From positions 52,889 to 116,888 of the forward strand of contig DASSUI010000013.1 in assembly GCA_035707105.1 (NCBI GenBank): a stretch of DNA of 64,000 nt, given 5' to 3'. The stretch is from JACDAN01 sp035707105. Its GTDB lineage: Bacteria; Actinomycetota; Thermoleophilia; Gaiellales; Gaiellaceae. Every line of letters starts with the position of its first letter. The first letter of the stretch is position 1. The notes under the pieces were generated by a model. The model saw nothing but the letters and a program-made list of their open reading frames with translations. It did not search any database and was not told the DNA's origin. Both the position numbers and the translations under genes were made by a program. This document shows positions 58,446-64,000 of the stretch, one piece after another.

Positions 58446-58464
58446 GCAGGGCCGTTTCCCGTTC

Positions 58465-58477
58465 TGAGTCCGACTCA
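58465..58477. promoter_or_regulatory. Small palindrome in the divergent promoter region of the ABC exporter
   Basis: TGAGTC-C-GACTCA, 6-bp arms with one central base, 48 bases upstream of the exporter ATPase start. It has the form of an operator for a dimeric regulator such as a TetR or MarR protein; no such gene is adjacent. Confidence 0.3.
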
Positions 58478-58525
58478 CACACGTTTCAATTCGGGTCGAG
58501 CCGCGACTAACGTCTCCGCCGACGA

Positions 58526-59374
58526 ATGAACGCGGTCGAGGTTCGCGGGCTCCGCAAGTCGTACGACGGTGTCGAGGCGGTGCGGGGGATCGGCTTCGAG
58601 ATCGGCGCCGGCGAGGTCTTCGGCCTCCTGGGGCCGAACGGGGCGGGCAAGACGACGACCGTGGAGATCCTCGAGGGCTACCGTCGCGCGGACGCGGGCG
58701 AGGTGGGCGTGCTCGGGGCCGACCCCCGAACCGCGGACGCGCGCTGGCGCGAGCGGATCGGTGTCGTCCCGCAGTCCAGCGAGCTGTTCCCGAACCTGAC
58801 GGTGAAGGAGCACCTCGACCTCTTCGCCGGCTACTACGCCCGCCCGCGGCCGCCGGCCGAGGTGCTCGCCCTCGTGGGGCTCGAGCACAAGGCCGACGCG
58901 AGGAGCCGCACGCTCTCCGGCGGCCAGCGGCGCCGCCTCGACCTGGGCATCGCGCTCGTGGGCGACCCGGAGCTGTTGTTCCTCGACGAGCCGACCACAG
59001 GCTTCGACCCGGGCGCGCGCCGTGCGGCGTGGGAGACGATCCGATCGCTGCGGTCGCTCGGCAAGACGATCCTGCTGACAACGCACTACATCGAGGAGGC
59101 ACAGCGGCTCGCCGACCGTGTCGCCGTCCTGCGCCGAGGCGAGATCGTCGCCTCCGGGACGCCCGCCGACCTCACCGCCGCCGCGCCCGCGAGCCGGATC
59201 ACCTTCCGGCGGAATGGCGAGGAGGTGGTGATCGAGACCGAGGAGCCGGCGCGCGTGTTGCACGAGCTCACCGGGCAGGCCCTCCGCGACGGCGTCGATC
59301 TGGAGGGGCTCGAGGTTCACCGGCCGACGCTCGAGGACGTGTACCTCGGGCTCACCGAGGAGCCGGGCGAGTGA
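58526..59374 (+). CDS. ABC exporter ATP-binding protein (ABC-2/DrrA type)
   Basis: 282 residues. Walker A GPNGAGKTTT, signature TLSGGQRRRLDLGIALVG, Walker B LLFLDEPTTGFDP, switch TTHYIEEAQRLADR. The C-terminal 65 residues are the regulatory tail of DrrA-like ATPases. With the following permease it forms a two-component exporter for lipids, drugs or polysaccharide-type substrates. ATG start; the stop overlaps the permease GTG by 4 bases. Confidence 0.94.
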   Translation: MNAVEVRGLRKSYDGVEAVRGIGFEIGAGEVFGLLGPNGAGKTTTVEILEGYRRADAGEVGVLGADPRTADARWRERIGVVPQSSELFPNLTVKEHLDLFAGYYARPRPPAEVLALVGLEHKADARSRTLSGGQRRRLDLGIALVGDPELLFLDEPTTGFDPGARRAAWETIRSLRSLGKTILLTTHYIEEAQRLADRVAVLRRGEIVASGTPADLTAAAPASRITFRRNGEEVVIETEEPARVLHELTGQALRDGVDLEGLEVHRPTLEDVYLGLTEEPGE

Positions 59375-60120
59375 GGCTGCTGCTGCACCAGCTGCGCGCG
59401 GAGCAGAGGCTCTTCTGGCGGAGCCGGGAGCTCGCGTTCTTCACGTTCCTGCTCCCGATCCTCTTCTTCCTCATCCTGGCCTCCGCCTACGGCGACGAGG
59501 AGATCGAGGGCGCGGACGGCTACCTCTACCTGCTCGCCGGGATGATCGGCTACGGCGCGACTGCGACCACCTTCGCAGGGCTCGCGCTGCTGCTCGTCAT
59601 CCGCCGCGAGTCGGGCGTGCTCAAGCGGCTGCGGGCGACGCCGCTTCCCGGCTGGACGTACATCGTCGCCGTGCTGGGGTCGATCGTGTTCGTGTTCTTC
59701 CTCGAAGCGCTCGCGCTCGTCGCGCTCGGCCGGCTCGCGTTCGACATCGCCCTCCCCGAGAACCCGTTCTCGCTCTTCGCCGCGCTCGCGCTCGGCGCGG
59801 CGTCGTTCGCTGCTCTCGGCGTCGGCCTGACGACCCTCATCCGGAGTGCCGAGGGCTCGTCGGCCGTCGTCAACGCGATCTACCTGCCCGTGTCGTTCAT
59901 CTCGGGCGCGTTCTTCTCGGCGGACTCCTTCCCGCGCGTCCTCCGCGCAGTCGCGCAGGTCCTCCCGCTCGTCCACCTGATCAGCCTCGTCCGGGACGTG
60001 ATGGTCTACGGCGACCACCTCTGGGAGCATCCCGGCGCCGTCGGGATGGTCGCGGCCTGGGGCGTGCTCGGCGCCGTCGTCGCCCTCCGCGGCTTCCGAT
60101 GGGAGCCGCGCGAGCGTTAG
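59371..60120 (+). CDS. ABC-2 type permease
   Basis: 249 residues with six hydrophobic segments. The ABC-2 pattern is visible: a cytoplasmic N-terminal helix (LLHQLRAEQRLFWRSRELAFF), the first helix at about 22-42, a conserved loop RRESGVLKRLRATPLPGW and the C-terminal SADSFPRVLRAVAQVLPLVHLI. GTG start coupled to the ATPase gene. The exported substrate is unknown. Confidence 0.92.
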   Translation: MRLLLHQLRAEQRLFWRSRELAFFTFLLPILFFLILASAYGDEEIEGADGYLYLLAGMIGYGATATTFAGLALLLVIRRESGVLKRLRATPLPGWTYIVAVLGSIVFVFFLEALALVALGRLAFDIALPENPFSLFAALALGAASFAALGVGLTTLIRSAEGSSAVVNAIYLPVSFISGAFFSADSFPRVLRAVAQVLPLVHLISLVRDVMVYGDHLWEHPGAVGMVAAWGVLGAVVALRGFRWEPRER

Positions 60121-60153
60121 GCGCATACGGCTTTCGGGTAACAACGTGTCCGG

Positions 60154-60510
60154 ATGGCCCCGAACCCGACACTGGCCTTCGCCGTCCACGAGCACGAGCC
60201 GCCCGCGCTCGAGGTGCGCGTGAACTTCGGCATGTATGCCGGCCGAGAGGCGACGCCGGCCGAGATCGACGACCTCGCCGCGGCGCTGCTCCAGCAGGTC
60301 GGCGCGGTCTCGATCGTGGCGGAGGAGCGGCACGAGATCGACGACCGCTCGGAGGCGTCGATCCACCAGGTGCGGATCGAGATCGACTCGGAGTCACTCC
60401 CTTCCGACCGGGACGAGCTGCAGGAGCTGGGCGTCCGCGTCGTGGTCGCCGCCGAGCAGTGGGCGCAGACGTGCATCGCCGAGCGCCACACCGGGATCAG
60501 CGAGCTCTAG
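60154..60510 (+). CDS. Hypothetical protein
   Basis: 118 residues, acidic, no signal peptide or membrane segment. Mixed beta/alpha sequence (ALEVRVNFGMYAGREATPAE, ASIHQVRIEIDSESLP). I recognise no family. ATG start 33 bases after the permease stop. The stop overlaps the end of the convergent SRPBCC gene by 14 bases. GC-rich codon use matches the neighbourhood, supporting a real gene. Confidence 0.6.
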   Translation: MAPNPTLAFAVHEHEPPALEVRVNFGMYAGREATPAEIDDLAAALLQQVGAVSIVAEERHEIDDRSEASIHQVRIEIDSESLPSDRDELQELGVRVVVAAEQWAQTCIAERHTGISEL

Positions 60511-60937
60511 CCGTCAGGCCTTTCTCGAGGCGGTCGAGTGCCCGCTCCGCCTGCGCCGTCGCGACGGGGCCGAGCGCCTGGTTGCCGAGCCCGACGAAGA
60601 TGCCCGCCGCGTCGACCTCGGCCTGCCAGCGCATGAGCGTGCCGCCGGCGTCCTCGGCGAGGTTGAAGTCGCTGTCGATCGAGATTCGACCGCCGAGGCT
60701 CTTGCCCCACGCCTGCAGCCGGGCGTGCTCCGCCTCGCGCAGGTCCTCGAGGCGGACCGAGAAGCGGAGCCGGAAGGCGCCGGGGAACGGTGGCCGCGCG
60801 ATGACCGTCCACTCGTCCGACGCCGATTCGATCCGCTCGATCGCCGAGAACGCGGACGCCATCGCGTCCGGGTCCGTCAGCGCCCGGTAGACCGCCTCCG
60901 GGGGCGCCTCGAACCGCCGCTCGCCCTGGATTCGCAC
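60497..60937 (-). CDS. SRPBCC/CoxG-like protein
   Basis: 146 residues with the START-like helix-grip fold: GERRFEAPPEAVYRALTDPDAM at the N-terminus, then FRLRFSVRLEDL, GTLMRWQAEVDAAGIFVGLGN and a long C-terminal helix. This is the pattern of CoxG-type proteins, some of which help membrane attachment of carbon-monoxide dehydrogenases; others bind lipids or polyketides. Here no hydroxylase gene is adjacent. GTG start; convergent with the preceding hypothetical gene. Confidence 0.85.
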   Translation of the reverse strand: MRIQGERRFEAPPEAVYRALTDPDAMASAFSAIERIESASDEWTVIARPPFPGAFRLRFSVRLEDLREAEHARLQAWGKSLGGRISIDSDFNLAEDAGGTLMRWQAEVDAAGIFVGLGNQALGPVATAQAERALDRLEKGLTARAR

Positions 60938-61031
60938 GGCGGAAACCTAGTCGGCACGCGGGTCGCCCGGATCGCGTACCGCACGCCGTAGGCGCGGTAG
61001 GCGCCCGGCCGAGGCGGGGAAGACGAGCACG

Positions 61032-61078
61032 GGAACCTCGGCACCACCCGGATGCACCCGGGCGGCGCGCGAGGTTCC
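61032..61078 (-). terminator. Inverted repeat downstream of the secreted repeat protein gene
   Basis: GGAACCTCG (61032-61040) and CGAGGTTCC (61070-61078) form a perfect 9-bp stem, with a smaller CCCG/CGGG stem inside the 29-base loop. It lies 6 bases past the minus-strand stop at 61085, so it is a candidate terminator. The rest of the gap 60938-61084 shows nothing else. Confidence 0.4.
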
Positions 61079-61084
61079 GGTCGG

Positions 61085-61771
61085 TCAGAAGACCGGGGCG
61101 ACGGCGGGAAGGTTCATGCCGCGGGGGTCTCCGTCCGGAGGACCGCGGAAGCCGAACCGATGCCCGAAGCGGGGATGCGGCGGCATGCGGCCGTTCACCA
61201 TGTCGGTGATCCGCTCGCGAAGCCCGGACAGCATCTCGTCGGCCTCGGCCCGCGTCAGATTGCCCTCTTCGACCTGCTGGTCCAGACGCGAGCGGGCGTC
61301 GCCGAGCAGCGCGTTCACGAGCCCGTCGACAGACTTGCCCTTGTCCTTCGCGACCTGAGCGAGCGTCTTACCGTCCTCCAGCGCCGACCGAAGCTGGGCC
61401 TCGGTCACCCCGAGGTACTTCGCCGCCGTCTGGAGCTTGTGCGCGTGACGGAACTCGAAGTCCCGGTGATGTCCGAACCCGGGCCCGAACATCGGCACGG
61501 ACTGGCGGTCGATCTCGGCCTTCAGCCGGTTGGCGTCGGCCTGCGTGAGTCGCCCGTCCTTCACGGCCTGGTCGATTCGGTTCTTCATCGCGGTCTTGAA
61601 CGCGTTGGTCAGCCGTTCCGGCGTGACGCCGAGCTGCCCCGCCACGTCGTTGACGATCGCCTGGCTCTCGCGCTTCGGGGAGCGGAGCTGCGTGGCCGCG
61701 ACCGCCGCCCCCGCCCCGGAGACGGCGAGCAGGGCTACGCCTCCGACTGCGATTTTCTGGATGCGTGTCAT
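61085..61771 (-). CDS. Secreted protein with repeated helical units
   Basis: 228 residues. Signal peptide about 1-26 (IAVGGVALLAVSGAGAAVAA). Two copies of a helical unit follow: QLGVTPERLTNAFKTA with IDQAVKDGRLTQADANRL (about 46-90) and YLGVTEAQLRSALEDG with LDQQVEEGNLTRAEADEM (about 120-185), then a Gly/Pro/His/Phe-rich C-terminus. This architecture is common in Gram-positive exported proteins of unknown role. GGAGG precedes the ATG. A CCTAAGAA repeat upstream suggests control by the adjacent two-component system. Confidence 0.8.
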   Translation of the reverse strand: MTRIQKIAVGGVALLAVSGAGAAVAATQLRSPKRESQAIVNDVAGQLGVTPERLTNAFKTAMKNRIDQAVKDGRLTQADANRLKAEIDRQSVPMFGPGFGHHRDFEFRHAHKLQTAAKYLGVTEAQLRSALEDGKTLAQVAKDKGKSVDGLVNALLGDARSRLDQQVEEGNLTRAEADEMLSGLRERITDMVNGRMPPHPRFGHRFGFRGPPDGDPRGMNLPAVAPVF

Positions 61772-61792
61772 GCCTCCATCGAAGCACCCGAC

Positions 61793-61822
61793 CCTAAGAA
61801 CGGGATGAAGGTCGCCTAAGAA
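61793..61822 (-). promoter_or_regulatory. CCTAAGAA direct repeats upstream of the secreted protein gene
   Basis: Two perfect CCTAAGAA units (61793-61800 and 61815-61822), 22 bases apart, two helical turns; on the gene's strand TTCTTAGG. They lie 22-51 bases upstream of the start and overlap the kinase stop codon. Related CTTA-type units precede the regulator gene at 63818. Confidence 0.5.
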
Positions 61823-63147
61823 TTCGGGCGGCCGTTCAGCCGGAAGCGCATCAGCGTCCCGCCGCCCTCCGGCGCTTCCGCCGTGACCCTCCCGCCGTGC
61901 GCCTCCGCCACCTGCCGGACGATGGCGAGGCCAAGCCCCGAGCCCGGCATGCCCCGAGCCGACGCCGACCGATAGAAGCGGTCGAAGACGTACGGGCGGT
62001 CGGCCTCCTCGATCCCCGGCCCATGGTCGCGAACGGTCACCTCCCCGTCCCGTACCGCGACCTCGACCTGCCCGCCCGGCGGGCTCCACTTCGCGGCGTT
62101 GTCGAGCAGGTTCCCGATCGCCCGCTCGAGATTGGCCGGGACCCCGTGAACGAGGGACTCGTGCAGATCGGTCGTGAACCCGATGCCGGGGCGATTCCTG
62201 CGCGTCCGCTCGACCGCGCTCGCCGTGAGCACGTCGAGCCGCACGTCCTCCGCCTTGCTGGGCTGCAGGTCGCCCTGCGCGAGCTGGACGAGCTCGGCGA
62301 CGAGTGTCGTCATCTCGTCGAGCTGCTCGACCACGTCGCGCAGGAGCGGCTCTCGCTCTGTGTCGGGAAGCCGCCGGCTCCCCGAGAGGACCTCGATGTT
62401 CGTCCGCAGGCTCGTGAGCGGCGTACGGAGCTCGTGCGACGCGTCGGCGACGAGCTGACGCTGGGCGCGCGCGGACGCCTCGAGCGCGGCGAGCATCGTG
62501 TTGAAGCGGGACGCCAGGCGGCTGAGCTCGTCCGCTCCCGTCACCTCGATCCGCTCCGACAGGTCGCCCGTCTCGGTCACGTTCTCCGCGGCCTCCGTCA
62601 GCCGCCGGACCGGCGCCAGGGCCGCCCGGGCGACGACGAGCCCGAGGAACGCCGCCGACCCGATCCCGACCAACGCGATCGCGATGAGGAAGCGGGTCAC
62701 GCGGTCGAGGGTGTGGTCGACCTCCGTGAGCGGCCGCGCGACCTGCACGGCGATGCCGTCGGCATACGGGAAGGTGATCATGCGAACGTGGGTCCCGTTG
62801 ACGTGGGCGTCGCTCAGGAACCCCTCGGCCTCGCCGGCAGCGACCTCGCGGACTCTGTCGTCGACGGGAAGCTCGAGCTCGGCGCCGCGCGGCCGGACGA
62901 TCCGTGTCTGGGTGACCACCTGCGGATACCCCTCCGGCCGCCCAAGCCCGAAGCCGGGCTGGAAGAGCGCCCGCCCGACCACGTCCGGAGGAGCCAAGGC
63001 GATCTCGTCGGCGCGCCGCTGCAGCGACCGGTCGACCTCCGCCCGGAGCTGGCTCCGGACGACGACGAAGACGGTGAACGAGGCCAGGACGACGGCAAGG
63101 GCGACGGCCGCCGCGGCGGCGAGGGCGAGGCGGGTGCGGAAGCTCAT
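61816..63147 (-). CDS. MprB-like membrane histidine kinase
   Basis: 443 residues. Two transmembrane helices (about 9-31 and 153-173) flank an extracytoplasmic sensor of about 120 residues. HAMP follows (about 175-228), then HisKA with H238 in DASHELRTPLTSLR and HATPase with N-box GNLLDNAAKWS, G1 VRDHGPGI and G2 GSGLGLAIVRQV. It is of the MprB/envelope-stress type. The ATG overlaps the response-regulator stop by 4 bases. Confidence 0.93.
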   Translation of the reverse strand: MSFRTRLALAAAAAVALAVVLASFTVFVVVRSQLRAEVDRSLQRRADEIALAPPDVVGRALFQPGFGLGRPEGYPQVVTQTRIVRPRGAELELPVDDRVREVAAGEAEGFLSDAHVNGTHVRMITFPYADGIAVQVARPLTEVDHTLDRVTRFLIAIALVGIGSAAFLGLVVARAALAPVRRLTEAAENVTETGDLSERIEVTGADELSRLASRFNTMLAALEASARAQRQLVADASHELRTPLTSLRTNIEVLSGSRRLPDTEREPLLRDVVEQLDEMTTLVAELVQLAQGDLQPSKAEDVRLDVLTASAVERTRRNRPGIGFTTDLHESLVHGVPANLERAIGNLLDNAAKWSPPGGQVEVAVRDGEVTVRDHGPGIEEADRPYVFDRFYRSASARGMPGSGLGLAIVRQVAEAHGGRVTAEAPEGGGTLMRFRLNGRPNS

Positions 63148-63818
63148 GACTCGCGCAGCGCGTAGCCGACGCCGCGGACCGTCTGGATCAGCCGCGGACG
63201 GCCGCCGTCCTCGGTCTTGCGCCGCAGGTAGCCGATGTACACGTCCAGCGAGTTGGACGCGAACCCGAAGTCGTAGCCCCAGACTCGCTCGAAGATGACG
63301 GAGCGGGTCAGCACTTGCCGCGGGTTCCGGAGGAAGAGCTCGAGCAGGTTGAACTCCGTGCGGGTGAGCTCGACCGGCTCGCCGCCGCGCCGGACCTCGC
63401 GCGTGCTCGGGTTCAGCTCGAGGTCGGCGAAGCGCAGCACTTCCCCGGTCTCGGGCGAGACCCGCCGGAGGAGCGCGCGGAGCCTCGCGAGGAGCTCCTC
63501 GAGCGCGAACGGCTTCGGCAGGTAGTCGTCGGCGCCGGCATCCAGCCCGGCGACGCGGTCCTCGACCTCCGTGCGCGCAGTGAGCATCAGGATCGGGACG
63601 CCGTTGCCCTTGCGCCGAAGCTGCCTGCAGACCTCGAGACCGTCCACGCCCGGCATGAGCACGTCCAGGACGACGGCGTCGGGCTGCCCGTTCGCCTCCA
63701 GGCGCTGGAGCGCGTCGCCGCCGTCGACGGCGAGGTCGACCTCGTACCCCTCGAGCTCGAGGGCACGGCGGAGGGAGTCGCGCACCGCGCGCTCGTCGTC
63801 GACGACGAGGACCTTCAC
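63144..63818 (-). CDS. MprA-like OmpR-family response regulator
   Basis: 224 residues from the GTG at 63818 (VKVLVVDDERAVRD); the frame extends 111 bases further upstream, but that part does not resemble a receiver domain. D52 (VVLDVLMPGVDG) is the phospho-acceptor; LPKPFALEELLARLRALLRR and the winged helix LTRTEFNLLELFLRNPRQVL, SLDVYIGYLRRKTE, IQTVRGVGYALR complete the protein. It forms an operon with the kinase behind it. CTTA-type repeats 23-39 bases upstream suggest autoregulation. Confidence 0.93.
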   Translation of the reverse strand: MKVLVVDDERAVRDSLRRALELEGYEVDLAVDGGDALQRLEANGQPDAVVLDVLMPGVDGLEVCRQLRRKGNGVPILMLTARTEVEDRVAGLDAGADDYLPKPFALEELLARLRALLRRVSPETGEVLRFADLELNPSTREVRRGGEPVELTRTEFNLLELFLRNPRQVLTRSVIFERVWGYDFGFASNSLDVYIGYLRRKTEDGGRPRLIQTVRGVGYALRES

Positions 63819-63840
63819 GCCCGTCAGTGTGGCGCAGAAA

Positions 63841-63857
63841 GGTAAGTCGAGGCTAAG
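63841..63857 (-). promoter_or_regulatory. CTTA-type repeats upstream of the MprA-like regulator
   Basis: GGTAAG (63841-63846) and GCTAAG (63852-63857) are 11 bases apart; on the gene's strand CTTAGC and CTTACC. They resemble the TTCTTAGG repeats upstream of the secreted protein gene. The rest of the gap 63819-63951 shows nothing else. Confidence 0.35.
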
Positions 63858-63951
63858 AGACGGCGGCCGGAGCCGCTTCGGGAGCGGAGGACGCAGACGG
63901 GTGATCCGCCCCGCCGGAGCGGCCGTCAACCGGCGCTACGCTTCCGCGCGA

Positions 63952-64000
63952 GCCCCCGTAGCTCAGTGGATAGAGCAGCGGTTTCCTAAACCGCGTGCGC
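63952..64000 (+). tRNA. tRNA-Arg (anticodon CCT), cut by the window end
   Basis: Acceptor 5' strand GCCCCCG, then TA, D-arm GCTC-AGTGGATA-GAGC, then anticodon stem GCGGT / ACCGC closing the loop TTCCTAA, whose middle triplet CCT reads AGG (arginine). The variable region begins GTGCGC at the window edge; the T-arm and 3' end are outside. The structure is unambiguous. Confidence 0.93.

Overview
The window is a GC-rich (around 70 percent) bacterial chromosome segment with very tight packing, many GTG and TTG starts and 4-base ATGA/GTGA/TTGA overlaps. An F420-type luciferase-like oxidoreductase, a SigR/RsrA-type thiol-stress sigma/anti-sigma pair, MprAB-like and PhoB-like two-component systems and GTTCACC-type PHO boxes all point to Actinomycetota. 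The absence of mycobacterial or streptomycete hallmarks would fit a deep lineage such as Thermoleophilia/Gaiellales, but that is inference. No IS element, prophage, CRISPR array or rRNA was seen. No gene-free stretch exceeds 300 bases; the longest are 1109-1304, 60938-61084 and 40644-40787.

Layout. 1-5854: end of an M16 peptidase, then a minus-strand set pepP-like, acs, small helical protein, cysK-like. 5898-12271: amidohydrolase and a three-subunit molybdenum hydroxylase, followed by a cyclophilin lipoprotein, a lytic transglycosylase and a MocA-like cytidylyltransferase. 12407-15564: anti-sigma/sigma pair with an autoregulatory SigR-type promoter, then LysE transporter, glutamate-cysteine ligase-like enzyme and a metallochaperone. 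15595-15788: decayed flavoprotein reductase remnant. 15845-26631: ten overlapping or abutting genes for a heptose glycan: carbamoyltransferase, GT2-GmhB fusion, two GT9 heptosyltransferase-like enzymes, two GT-B enzymes, GmhA, HldE-like enzyme, SDR, radical SAM/SPASM protein. 26628-30369: HtrA protease, ECF sigma factor and its membrane partner.

30402-42267 is a phosphate locus: pstS-pstC-pstA-pstB-phoU-DUF47-pit on the minus strand, two further pstS genes, one soluble histidine kinase, two near-duplicate PhoB-like regulators, an ArsC-type arsenate reductase and a PHP phosphoesterase. Each pstS gene and the second regulator has its own 11-bp direct-repeat PHO box.

42286-46682: UppP, F420-type oxidoreductase, MOT1-type molybdate/sulfate transporter and NCS1 permease. 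46702-53718: sugar ABC transporter plus GH38 alpha-mannosidase, whose zinc motif lies upstream of any normal start codon. 53770-60937: PhzF protein, TerC-like membrane protein overlapping a secreted double beta-propeller protein, VOC protein, ABC exporter and small proteins. 61085-63818: secreted repeat protein and an MprAB-like pair sharing an upstream CTTA-type repeat. A tRNA-Arg(CCT) runs off the right edge.

The most distinctive unit is the heptose/carbamoyl glycan locus in an apparent Gram-positive; the phosphate locus with a PHO box per pstS gene is the second.
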